Source: Bacillus sp. USDA818B3_A
Lineage (GTDB): Bacteria > Bacillota > Bacilli > Bacillales > Cytobacillaceae
DNA: 64,000 nt
Direction: 5' to 3'
Assembly: GCF_009928415.1 (NCBI RefSeq)
Contig: NZ_JAABNN010000012.1
Coordinates: 62,001-126,000, forward strand
The notes below the pieces were generated by a model that was given only the letters and a program-made list of their open reading frames with translations, had not been told where the DNA came from and searched no databases. The translations under genes and the position numbers were made by a program. This document shows, piece after piece, positions 6,871-15,333 of this stretch (positions are counted from its first letter, which is position 1; each line of letters starts with the position of its first letter).

Positions 6871-9006
6871 CTAATGGAAAGGGCTGACCTTCACCGCACT
6901 TAATTTGAATCCAGGCATCCGACAAACCGGATCTAATTCTGCTCCGACAAGGACATTGACGTTTTGCGAGTCCGCCCAATGAAACGGGACAAATATGGTA
7001 TCAGGCCGAATCGATTCAGAATATTTGCTTCTCACAATAATGCTTCCTCTTCGTGATTCAATTTTGACTAAAGATTGATCTGGGATTTGGTAATTTGCCG
7101 CTGCAGCTGGATGAATTTCCATAAAGGATTCAAAGTTTCTTGCTGCTAACGCCGGGCTTTTTCTTGTCTGCACTCCGGTCAAGTAATGGGACATCACTCT
7201 GCCTGTTGTCAAATACAAGGGAAACTCCTTGCACACGTCCTCTTTTGGAACAACTGATTTGTTTGGAACGGTCACCATCACTGCTTTGCCATCATGATGG
7301 GCAAACTTCTCTTCGAACAGTCTAACTGTTCCTTTATAATCCGTTTCAGGACACGGCCACAATATTCCGCCTTCTTTACGGAGACGGTCATAGGTGATTC
7401 CATAATAGTCAGCAATTCCACCGCGGCTTGCCAAGCGCAATTCATTAAATATTTCTTCCGCTGATGAAAAGGAAAAATACTTCTCTTTCCCCAAGACATG
7501 GGCAATATCAACAATGATTTGCCAGTCATGTTTGACCTCTCCTGGACATGGATAGCTTGCTTCCCGTAACGTTACTCGTCCCTCGACATTTGTCATCGTT
7601 CCTTCATCTTCCAAGTAAGAGGATGTAGGCAAAATCAAATCCGCTAATTGGGCTGTTTCGGACATAAATAGGTCGACCGCAACAAGGAACTTTAATTTTT
7701 GCAAAGCTGTCTTTACGAAAGCCGCATTTGGGTTGGAGACAATGGGATTAGAGCACATTAAGAACATGCCCGTAATTTCTCCCTCATTAATTTTCTCAAA
7801 TATTTCATAGGCAGAAACCCCTTTACGGGGCAGCTCCTCTGGATCAACTCCCCAAACATCTGCCACATAACTCCGGTGTCCATCATTCTCAATCGATCGG
7901 TAGCCCGGAAGCTGATCGGCCTTTTGGCCATGCTCCCTTGCCCCCTGACCATTTCCTTGCCCGGTAATCGCTCCAAAGCCGCAATACGGCTTGCCTATTT
8001 TACCTGTTGTTATGAGGATATTAAGGAAATTTCGGACAGCGGCATTACCATCTGTCTGCTGTTCGACACCTCTCGCTGTAAAAATCATCCCTGTTGCTTC
8101 TTTGCCAAACATGGTGGCTGCTTTACGAATTTGATCAATGGGGACTCCAGTTATTTCCTCTATATTTTCTAACTTTAAGGACAGAACATAATCTTTGACC
8201 TCATTAAATCCATGGGCACGTTCCTGAATAAAAGCTTCATCACAGTAATTTTCTTCGATGATCACCTTTAATAGACCATTTGCCAATGCTGCATCCGTTC
8301 CCGGCTTTAACTTTAGATGCAGGTCCGCCAATTTTGTTGTGGCTGTCTCACGCGGATCGATTGCGATAATAAAGGCACCATTTTCCTTTGCCTTCTCAAA
8401 ATACGGCATAATCGTCGGCTGGCATTCGGCGATATTGGTGCCGGCTAAAATGATACAGCGCGTCAATGATACTTCGCTTAAACTATTTGTGAACCCTCTA
8501 TCCATTCCAAAGGTTTGACTGGCGGCAGATGCTGCTGCTGACATACATAATCGGCCATTATAATCGATATATTTCGTTTTTAAGGCGACTCGGGCAAATT
8601 TTCCAAGTAAATAGGCTTCTTCATTCGTAATAGACGCACTCCCATAAACCGCTAAGGCATTTTGCCCGTCTTCTTCTTGAATTTTAGTGAATTGGTGTTT
8701 AATCTGTTCTAGCGCTTGGTCCCACGAGATCCGGATAAATTCTCCATTTACCTTTAACAGAGGATATTTTAATCGTTCCCTATTAAAGGCGTGCTGGTAG
8801 GCGTTCATTCCTTTAATACATAGGCGGCCTTGGGTAGTCGGGTTTTCCTTGCCAACCGTTTTATATTGTTTTCTTGAAACTACTGACTGTTCAATTAATT
8901 GCAGCTTACATTGCATACTGCAAAACGGACATTGGGTATTATATAATTTTTCCTTTTGTACTTCCTTTTGCTTTGTACGGAAATACTTTAACATTAGTTC
9001 CGTCAA
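6871..9006 (-). CDS. nasC: Assimilatory nitrate reductase, catalytic subunit
   Basis: The 711-residue molybdopterin oxidoreductase reduces nitrate to nitrite in the cytoplasm. Cys26, Cys29, Cys33 and Cys63 form the N-terminal [4Fe-4S] motif (CPFCSMQC...GRLC), and the C-terminal part is a molybdopterin dinucleotide-binding domain (TTGRVMSHYLTG). Length and N-terminus match B. subtilis NasC (about 710 residues). The start is a TTG at 9006, because AGGTGAGG lies just upstream and the first ATG (8994) is too far from it. It follows nasB by 60 nt in the same operon, from which it takes electrons. Regulation by TnrA through the nasA-nasB intergenic region is likely. Confidence 0.93.
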   Translation of the reverse strand: MTELMLKYFRTKQKEVQKEKLYNTQCPFCSMQCKLQLIEQSVVSRKQYKTVGKENPTTQGRLCIKGMNAYQHAFNRERLKYPLLKVNGEFIRISWDQALEQIKHQFTKIQEEDGQNALAVYGSASITNEEAYLLGKFARVALKTKYIDYNGRLCMSAAASAASQTFGMDRGFTNSLSEVSLTRCIILAGTNIAECQPTIMPYFEKAKENGAFIIAIDPRETATTKLADLHLKLKPGTDAALANGLLKVIIEENYCDEAFIQERAHGFNEVKDYVLSLKLENIEEITGVPIDQIRKAATMFGKEATGMIFTARGVEQQTDGNAAVRNFLNILITTGKIGKPYCGFGAITGQGNGQGAREHGQKADQLPGYRSIENDGHRSYVADVWGVDPEELPRKGVSAYEIFEKINEGEITGMFLMCSNPIVSNPNAAFVKTALQKLKFLVAVDLFMSETAQLADLILPTSSYLEDEGTMTNVEGRVTLREASYPCPGEVKHDWQIIVDIAHVLGKEKYFSFSSAEEIFNELRLASRGGIADYYGITYDRLRKEGGILWPCPETDYKGTVRLFEEKFAHHDGKAVMVTVPNKSVVPKEDVCKEFPLYLTTGRVMSHYLTGVQTRKSPALAARNFESFMEIHPAAAANYQIPDQSLVKIESRRGSIIVRSKYSESIRPDTIFVPFHWADSQNVNVLVGAELDPVCRMPGFKLSAVKVSPFH

Positions 9007-9066
9007 GATTCCTCACCTTTTCTCCTTCAAACTTATCGTTCACCCGCATACATACCTTAGATGTCA

Positions 9067-11430
9067 TTACTGTGAGTCACTCTCCACTAAGATCTTTTTT
9101 CTCATTGCCAGGTCCTCCTCCAGACGTTTTAACAATTCCTGCCGAAGCTCTGGATCAAATAAAACCTCTCTTATATGGATTAAGCCTAATCGCTCCGTCC
9201 ATTGCCATGTACGCTCAAGGTAATTCGCCGATTCCCGGTAATACTGAACCAGCCCCATAATGATTTCAAATGCTTCTTCATCCGTCGGGGCAACCGTCAA
9301 TAATTCTCCAGACCGGGCAATTCTCCCGCTTGAACCGCCTAGATAAATCTCCCAACCCCTGTCCATGCCAATGACGCCAATATCTTTTGTTGTAGAGCCT
9401 GCGCCATTATGCATACAAGCCGAAACACCCAATTTTAAACGATAAGGGGTCTTTAAAAATTCCAAGTTTTGCTCAAGCTCAACTGCTAACCTTAAAGAAG
9501 GCTGTTTATCGCACTGACAAACATGCTCCCCGATGCACGTTTTTACATTTTGCACCATATTGCCGTATGTGGAGCTTAAAGGCATATTTAAGTCGGCACA
9601 AACGGCTGATAATAGTTCTTTTTTAACATCCAATAAGTGAATTCTTTGTTCACTCGTAATCGCGATATTTTCAATCTCATACTTCATCGCAATATCTGCA
9701 ATTTTACGTAACTGTTCCGCTGAAGTGACCCCGCCGTACATTTGCGGAATCAGTGTATAGGTCCCATTTGTTTGACTAATTGCATTCACTCGTTCATTTT
9801 CCAGATGAATTTCTTGTTTGTTTTCAAATTCAGGAAAGATCATGCCTAAGTAATACTCGACCGCAGGGCGGCAAATATCGCAGCCACTTGAGTTATACCA
9901 ATTCAATTTTCCCATGACTTCCTGAACAGTCGTTAAGCCGAGCAGCTGCATCTCTTTTACCACTTCATCCTCTGTCAGTGAAGTACAAGGGCACATGGAT
10001 TTCTGTGATATATTTTCATTACACTCATCACTGTTGATATAAGTTAGCAGTTCGGTGACCAGAGGCTTACATCCGCCGCAAGACCCCGATGCCTTCGTAC
10101 ACTTCCTAACTTCTTCAACGGTGGCCAATCCTTCCTTTTGAACAGCTTCAATAATCGCACCCTTAGTCACATTATTACAGTTACAGATCACTTCACTTAG
10201 AGGCATGGCCGCCACGGAATATCCATTCTCGTTAGGGGGGTGCAGCAGTGCCATTTTTTCGAAGTCTGATATATCTTTTTGTTTTAGAATCATATCTAGC
10301 AATCTCGTGCGATCTCTTGTATCCCCAATGAGAACCGCACCGATCATCTTATGATCTTGAAAAATTAACTTTTTATAGACTCGATTTACCTCATCGTATA
10401 GTTTTATGGCCTTCGATGCTGCATCCTCATGAAACTGCCCTACAGAAAAAACTTCTACGCCTGAAATTTTTAGTTGAGTTGACAGAACAGAGCCCTCGTA
10501 GCCTTGATCCTCTATTCCGCAAATATGTCCAGCTAACACCTTCCCTTGTTCATACAGAGGCTTTACCAGTCCATAAACCGTACCGCGGTGTTCCACACAT
10601 TCCCCAACGGCGTAAATCTTAGGGTCACTCGTTTGTAAATAATCGTTCACAAGGATGGCGCGATTTACTTCAATTCCGCTTTGCCGCGCTAATTGGACAT
10701 TCGGCCGAACCCCCACCGCCATCACCACTAAATCGGCATCAATCTTAGTTCCGTCTTTAAAAAGAAGCCCTTCAACGCGGCTAGTTCCGGTGATATTCTC
10801 TGTTTGTTTTTCAAAAAGGAACTTCATTCCCTGACTTTCCAGCTCTTCTTGAAGCATCTTACCCGCTGTTTGATCTAGCTGCCTTTCTAATAAATAACTC
10901 CCCTTATGAACAACACTTACGTCCATTCCAAGGTTGATTAGTCCCCTTGCTGCTTCAAGCCCTAATAATCCGCCGCCAATAACCGCTGCCTTTTCACCAG
11001 GCTTGGCGTGCTCCATGATGGTTTTACAATCTTCGATGGTTCGGAATGCTGTCACACCTTCTTTATCAGCCCCAGGGATTGGAAGGATAAATGGGGTGGA
11101 ACCAGTCGCCATGATCAGATGGTCATAAGGAACTTCCCGGTTCTTATCGGTCATTACCACCTGTTTTTCTTTATCGATCGCTGCTACTGTTTCCCCTGTA
11201 TATAGTTGAATTCGATGCTTTTCATACCAGTTGCGGTCATTAATCGTTATAGCGTCCATCGTTGTGCCGCCTTGCAGTACTGTCGACAAAAGAATCCGAT
11301 TATAGTTGACATGCGGTTCACTGCCAAAAATCGTAATATCAAAAGCGTCAGGATTGATCGTCAGTATTTCTTCAATGCAACGGACACCTGCCATCCCGTT
11401 GCCGACTAATACTAGTTTCTGCTTCTTCAT
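9067..11430 (-). CDS. nasB: Assimilatory nitrate reductase, electron-transfer subunit
   Basis: The 787-residue protein is laid out as an FAD domain (VLVGNGMAG near residue 7), an NADH-binding domain (AAVIGGGLLGLEAARG near 150), two BFD-like [2Fe-2S] domains (CNC...CGGCKP and CPC...GCDICRP, about 415-520) and a C-terminal nitrite/sulfite-reductase-like part. In that last part CIGEHVC is kept, but the canonical SGCPRNC motif reads SACMHNG, so one siroheme/[4Fe-4S] cysteine is lost. This favours the NADH-oxidising NasB over nitrite reductase NirB. GGAGG stands 6 nt before the ATG. It is first in the nasBC operon, divergent from nasA. No nirB or nirD is visible here. Confidence 0.85.
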   Translation of the reverse strand: MKKQKLVLVGNGMAGVRCIEEILTINPDAFDITIFGSEPHVNYNRILLSTVLQGGTTMDAITINDRNWYEKHRIQLYTGETVAAIDKEKQVVMTDKNREVPYDHLIMATGSTPFILPIPGADKEGVTAFRTIEDCKTIMEHAKPGEKAAVIGGGLLGLEAARGLINLGMDVSVVHKGSYLLERQLDQTAGKMLQEELESQGMKFLFEKQTENITGTSRVEGLLFKDGTKIDADLVVMAVGVRPNVQLARQSGIEVNRAILVNDYLQTSDPKIYAVGECVEHRGTVYGLVKPLYEQGKVLAGHICGIEDQGYEGSVLSTQLKISGVEVFSVGQFHEDAASKAIKLYDEVNRVYKKLIFQDHKMIGAVLIGDTRDRTRLLDMILKQKDISDFEKMALLHPPNENGYSVAAMPLSEVICNCNNVTKGAIIEAVQKEGLATVEEVRKCTKASGSCGGCKPLVTELLTYINSDECNENISQKSMCPCTSLTEDEVVKEMQLLGLTTVQEVMGKLNWYNSSGCDICRPAVEYYLGMIFPEFENKQEIHLENERVNAISQTNGTYTLIPQMYGGVTSAEQLRKIADIAMKYEIENIAITSEQRIHLLDVKKELLSAVCADLNMPLSSTYGNMVQNVKTCIGEHVCQCDKQPSLRLAVELEQNLEFLKTPYRLKLGVSACMHNGAGSTTKDIGVIGMDRGWEIYLGGSSGRIARSGELLTVAPTDEEAFEIIMGLVQYYRESANYLERTWQWTERLGLIHIREVLFDPELRQELLKRLEEDLAMRKKILVESDSQ

Positions 11431-11516
11431 AACAAACCTCCAGCATTGTTAGAGTACCTGTCATAGCCATGAATAACGTTAATTATTTCATAAGTTGCGT
11501 ACTAAGATATCATTCA

Positions 11517-11533
11517 TGTTATATTTCCTCACA
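11517..11533. promoter_or_regulatory. TnrA box 1 (TGTTATATTTCCTCACA)
   Basis: Exact match to the TnrA consensus TGTNA-N7-TNACA, in the divergent nasB/nasA intergenic region. TnrA activates nitrate assimilation genes under nitrogen limitation in B. subtilis. Confidence 0.85.
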
Positions 11534-11545
11534 CAAAAAATTCCA

Positions 11546-11562
11546 TGTTAGAAGACCTTACA
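11546..11562. promoter_or_regulatory. TnrA box 2 (TGTTAGAAGACCTTACA)
   Basis: A second exact TGTNA-N7-TNACA match, with its centre 29 bp from box 1. One site per divergent promoter is a natural reading, box 1 for nasB and box 2 for nasA. Confidence 0.85.
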
Positions 11563-11636
11563 GCATGCATGACAAAAAAGTTTTGGCAGACTATTCTAAC
11601 AACATGAAAAAAATTAGATGGGTGGAGGAATTTAAA

Positions 11637-11720
11637 ATGAATAATCAAGTGAACTTTTTCGTCTTCATATTGCTGCTAGTGAAAGTAGTTTTTTCAAAAA
11701 AGCAAAATATCGGCTGGTAA
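11637..11720 (+). CDS. Possible 27-residue membrane peptide upstream of nasA
   Basis: The ATG has a strong GGTGGAGGA 8 nt upstream. The peptide is MNNQVNFFVF followed by ILLLVKVVFS and ends KKQNIGW, which is a single hydrophobic span with a basic C-terminal side. It lies between the TnrA boxes and nasA, 70 nt before the nasA start, so it would be first in the nasA transcript. I do not recognise it. It could be a small transporter-associated peptide, a leader peptide, or chance. Confidence 0.4.
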   Translation: MNNQVNFFVFILLLVKVVFSKKQNIGW

Positions 11721-11790
11721 TTACAGTACTTATAGCAAACACCATTGGTATTAAAAATTACAATCACGTCCAGGAGGGGAAGTAATAGAT

Positions 11791-12996
11791 ATGAAGTTAG
11801 CAGAGCTGAAGAAAAGTGGTCATACACCATCATTAGTTGCGTCATTTTTATATTTTGATATTAGTTTTATGATTTGGGTTATATTAGGAGCACTTGGGGT
11901 CTTTATTACGAAGGATTTCGGTTTATCTCCTGCCCAAAAAGGCTTCATTGTTGCCGTTCCGATCTTGAGCGGTTCGTTTTTCCGGATCATCCTAGGCATT
12001 TTAACCGATAAAATCGGGCCGCGGAAAACAGCCATTATGGGGATGCTTGTCACCATGGTTCCACTCCTTTGGGGATGGTTGTTTGGCAAGTCCTTAACAG
12101 AGCTTTATTTAATCGGAATCCTCCTTGGCGTGGCTGGGGCAAGCTTTGCTGCAGCCATCCCGATGGCAAGCCGCTGGTATCCTCCTCATTTACAGGGATT
12201 AGCAATGGGGATTGCCGGTGCCGGTAACAGCGGGACACTATTTGCTACATTATTCGGCCCTCGTCTTGCAGAAAATATTGGCTGGCATAATGTAATTGGA
12301 TTAGCACTCATTCCTCTTTCGATTGTTTTTATTCTTTATATCCTTATGGCGAAGGACGCACCTGTAAAGCCATCAGCCAAAACAACTTCGGAGTATTTCA
12401 CTATTTTTAAACAAAAGGATACTTGGTTTTTCTGCCTCCTTTACAGCGTTACCTTCGGTGGTTTTGTCGGGTTATCCAGCTTTTTGAGTATCTTTTTTGT
12501 CGATCAATATCAATTATCAATGGTAAGTGCCGGCGATTTCGTGACCCTTTGTGTAGCAGCAGGCAGTTTCTTCCGTCCTGTAGGCGGGGCCATTGCTGAT
12601 AAAATCGGCGGAGCACGCCTTTTGACCTTTTTGTTTATTGCCATAGCTCTATGTATGTTGGGCGTTAGTCTTCTGCCGCCGCTTGCACTTGTAACAGCTT
12701 TGTTGTTCTTCGGAATGCTGTTTCTTGGCATGGGCAATGGGGCCGTCTTTCAATTAATTCCACAGCGGTTCAGTGAAGAAATAGGAATGATTACCGGCAT
12801 CGTTGGGGCTGCAGGAGGGATTGGCGGATTCTTTGTACCGAATGTCCTAGGAACGCTCAAACAAATAACAGGATCGTATGCACCGGGATTTATGGTTTAT
12901 GCAGGGATTGGTTTAGCTGGCTTGATCATATTAACGATAGCCAGGTTAGCATGGCAAAAATCATGGACAGCAAGCGGGGCATCTAGACAGCTTTAA
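11791..12996 (+). CDS. nasA: Nitrate transporter, NNP family MFS
   Basis: The 401-residue, 12-helix transporter belongs to the nitrate/nitrite porter family. It has both glycine-rich nitrate-signature stretches ([11 protein letters not shown] in the first half, [12 protein letters not shown] in the second). It brings nitrate in for NasBC. AGGAGGGG lies upstream, somewhat distant (about 13 nt). The gene is divergent from nasBC with two TnrA boxes between them, the same arrangement as in B. subtilis. Nitrite export is a possible side activity in this family, but the assimilatory context supports uptake. Confidence 0.92.
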   Translation: MKLAELKKSGHTPSLVASFLYFDISFMIWVILGALGVFITKDFGLSPAQKGFIVAVPILSGSFFRIILGILTDKIGPRKTAIMGMLVTMVPLLWGWLFGKSLTELYLIGILLGVAGASFAAAIPMASRWYPPHLQGLAMGIAGAGNSGTLFATLFGPRLAENIGWHNVIGLALIPLSIVFILYILMAKDAPVKPSAKTTSEYFTIFKQKDTWFFCLLYSVTFGGFVGLSSFLSIFFVDQYQLSMVSAGDFVTLCVAAGSFFRPVGGAIADKIGGARLLTFLFIAIALCMLGVSLLPPLALVTALLFFGMLFLGMGNGAVFQLIPQRFSEEIGMITGIVGAAGGIGGFFVPNVLGTLKQITGSYAPGFMVYAGIGLAGLIILTIARLAWQKSWTASGASRQL

Positions 12997-13014
12997 TTTT
13001 TAAGAGTATCTACT

Positions 13015-13050
13015 AAAAAGGGACATCCCAACTTGGAATGTCCCTTTTCC
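13015..13050. terminator. Bidirectional terminator after nasA
   Basis: AAAAGGGACAT...ATGTCCCTTTT forms a hairpin with A and T tracts on both sides, between nasA and the converging glycosyltransferase gene. Confidence 0.85.
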
Positions 13051-13074
13051 CTGAATCCCTAACTTCTCAACAAA

Positions 13075-14082
13075 TCAAAATATAAAATTACGCTGTGCAT
13101 AATAGCTGACAATAAACAATAGTCCTTCAGTGAAAATTTTACTAAAAAAGAGGGGAATGTCACTTGTTTGGGTAAATAATTCAATCATTAGATAATTCCC
13201 GACTAGAATCATGACAGCTAAACAATAGTACTTAACCATTGTCATTGTAAGGTACTTCTTTGCTTTAAAAACTAGTTTCTGATTTACCAGGTAATTACTA
13301 ATAGAGCTGATAATTCGTGCCCCCACAACAGAAATAACTAAGTTTCCTGTCAGCCAATTTAGGATAAAAAAGAGAAGCAGATCAATGATTCCACATGAAA
13401 CAGAAGATAAGCTAAATTTCATGATGGGGAGATATATTCTTATCGAATCATATAAAGGGTGGAAGTGGCTGCCCTTATTATTATTTTCATAAATGGTTTT
13501 TATCGATATGCTATGAATCTTGTAACCAGAAGATTTGGCCTCTAATAGCTGATTCATTTCATATTCATACCGTTTCCCTTTGATTTGGAGCAGCCAGGGG
13601 AGCATATCTATCGAAAAGCCCCTAAGCCCTGTCTGCGTATCGTTGATTTTATGACCGGATACAAAAGAAAATATACCTCTTGTTATCGTGTTACCGATTA
13701 GACTTTTTAACGGCACCTTTCCTGTAAATTCCCTACTGCCTAAAACAAGCGTATTCTGATAAGAGGGCAGGGCCGCAGCCACTTGCTGAATATCCTTCCA
13801 ACTGTGCTGCCCATCACAATCAGCACAAACCACACCATCGTTATCTGAAAGATGCCTAATTATATAGGAAAAGGCTGTTTTTAGCGCAGCTCCCTTCCCT
13901 TGATTGCTATCATGTGACAAGATGATACAGCCTTTGTTTGCCGCTTGCTCAAAGATTGGGAGGCAATTTTCCGTACTGCCATCATTAACAATGAGAATAC
14001 TATAATTGGAGTTTTGATTAATTTCATCAATAAGCAGAAGTATTTTTTCGGTTGGTTCATAGGCTGGTATCAAGATAATCAT
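13075..14082 (-). CDS. Family 2 glycosyltransferase fused to a GtrA-like membrane domain
   Basis: Residues 1 to about 210 form a GT-A domain of the dolichyl-phosphate-mannose synthase type. It has IPAYEP at the start, VNDGSTEN, the metal-binding DCDGQH and the TQTGLRGF motif. Residues from about 215 form a four-helix GtrA-like domain. Such proteins load a sugar on a polyprenyl phosphate and may help flip it for decoration of wall polymers. GAGGTGA lies before the ATG. A repeat element at 14125-14254 separates it from the phosphodiester glycosidase gene, so joint transcription is uncertain. The sugar and acceptor cannot be read from sequence. Confidence 0.88.
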   Translation of the reverse strand: MIILIPAYEPTEKILLLIDEINQNSNYSILIVNDGSTENCLPIFEQAANKGCIILSHDSNQGKGAALKTAFSYIIRHLSDNDGVVCADCDGQHSWKDIQQVAAALPSYQNTLVLGSREFTGKVPLKSLIGNTITRGIFSFVSGHKINDTQTGLRGFSIDMLPWLLQIKGKRYEYEMNQLLEAKSSGYKIHSISIKTIYENNNKGSHFHPLYDSIRIYLPIMKFSLSSVSCGIIDLLLFFILNWLTGNLVISVVGARIISSISNYLVNQKLVFKAKKYLTMTMVKYYCLAVMILVGNYLMIELFTQTSDIPLFFSKIFTEGLLFIVSYYAQRNFIF

Positions 14083-14124
14083 TACGTCTCACCTCTTTTA
14101 ATTAATGGCTGTGTTAAACATGGC

Positions 14125-14254
14125 TGTTGATTTCCACTCCAGGCACTTCGCTTTCCGTGGGCGTTTCGGTGAGCCTCCTCGGCGCTTACGCCTGCGGGGT
14201 CTCACCTGAAGCGTACTCCCACAGGAGTCTTCGTGCCTTCCGCTCCAATCAACA
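14125..14254. repeat. MITE-like intergenic repeat with TGTTGATT/AATCAACA ends
   Basis: About 130 bp, GC-rich. The ends are inverted (TGTTGATT at 14125, AATCAACA ending at 14254), with further inner pairing of TCCAGGCAC with GTGCCTTCCG and GGTGAG with CTCACC. No coding content. The pattern resembles the palindromic mobile repeats common in Bacillaceae genomes. Only one copy is in the window. Confidence 0.6.
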
Positions 14255-14290
14255 GTAGGTTTAAAAATCAACAATTTTCTTTAACTCAGC

Positions 14291-15262
14291 CTAATTAATA
14301 AATAAAATATCGCTGACCCCCCGCTCTTGACCTTTTCCTAGAGGGTTATTGACCACTCTTCCCATAAAATACATGGTGGATGATCCGCCGCCATCAAGGT
14401 TATATGCCTCTGTGCAGCCTAGGTCTTCAAATGTTTTAGCAAAATCGGTTAATGTCATTCCTTGACTTTCTTCACTTCTGCCATCTACTATAATAAAAAC
14501 ATAGTGGTTGGGTGATATGATGCCAATTCCGGTTCTTGGATTGGCGTCTTGGATGGAGCGGTTTCCAAAATTGGTGTCAATGCTTACCTGCCCGAAATCA
14601 GTAATCGCCGAGGAGTTTTCAACTAACGCAGGACCAAATGATAACGTTTGAGTAACTCCTTGTTCTACTAATTCTTCTGCGGTGGTTTCTGTTTCTTCAT
14701 ATATTTTCATCGAGCCGTCTTTATAGAGAGCGAGTCCCGTCCTTGCTGGTATGTCTCTAAAAATCTGTCCGTTCCGAATCGTGATACCTTCCTGACGAAA
14801 ACCATAGTAATCGCCGTTTATGGCAAAGATTGCATTATTTTCCTTCGCAATTACTGATGTATTTTGAGTGATGTTATTACCAAATTCATTATTGGCAAAT
14901 GCTGATTTTAGCGTGCTGCCAGATTTTAATGTTACGTCTGCCACATAGTAAACAATTGGATTACTAGAGGATCCTGCTGTCACTTTTTTTATGGTAATGG
15001 ACTTGGTATCACTGGTATAACTCCAATCATCTGCACTGTAATCTTCCTCAATGGTGTTAGTCGTGTTACTTTCCGCAGTCTGTTCAGCACTTACCGTATT
15101 ATTTAGTGCATTACTTACTTCAACATGCTCAATTAAGTATCGATCTGCCAATTGATAGATAATAATCCCAATCGTAATGACGATTATGGCCACAATAGAA
15201 ATAACAATCTTCTTACGTGTACGTTTCTTTTGAACTTCCAATCGTCTGGTTCCCTCCTTCAT
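14291..15262 (-). CDS. Membrane-anchored phosphodiester glycosidase (NAGPA domain)
   Basis: The 323-residue protein has a short basic N-terminus, one transmembrane segment (about residues 19-41), a linker, and an NAGPA-type domain with INGDYYGFR, PRTGIGI, VDGRSEESQGM and NLDGGGSSTM, the family signatures. NAGPA proteins cleave N-acetylglucosamine phosphodiester bonds. Bacterial members act outside the membrane on phosphosugar-linked wall or capsule polymers. It lies 71 nt downstream of the Cthe_2159-like lipoprotein gene on the same strand, so the two likely form one operon driven from the 17.4-kb divergent region. The natural substrate is unknown. Confidence 0.88.
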   Translation of the reverse strand: MKEGTRRLEVQKKRTRKKIVISIVAIIVITIGIIIYQLADRYLIEHVEVSNALNNTVSAEQTAESNTTNTIEEDYSADDWSYTSDTKSITIKKVTAGSSSNPIVYYVADVTLKSGSTLKSAFANNEFGNNITQNTSVIAKENNAIFAINGDYYGFRQEGITIRNGQIFRDIPARTGLALYKDGSMKIYEETETTAEELVEQGVTQTLSFGPALVENSSAITDFGQVSIDTNFGNRSIQDANPRTGIGIISPNHYVFIIVDGRSEESQGMTLTDFAKTFEDLGCTEAYNLDGGGSSTMYFMGRVVNNPLGKGQERGVSDILFIN

Positions 15263-15333
15263 GTAAATCTAAAGGGCAGAACACTAAAATTGCTGCTGCC
15301 CTTAGAACTTACTAGCCAAATCTCTAGAATCTA

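Noticed and set aside
9067..11430. Nitrite reductase large subunit NirB
   Set aside because: The SGCPRNC ligand motif is altered, the gene directly precedes nasC, and no nirD follows. NasB fits better.
11469..11720. 83-residue reading frame before nasA
   Set aside because: Most of it has no RBS and crosses both TnrA boxes. Only the final 27 codons have a start with a proper RBS.
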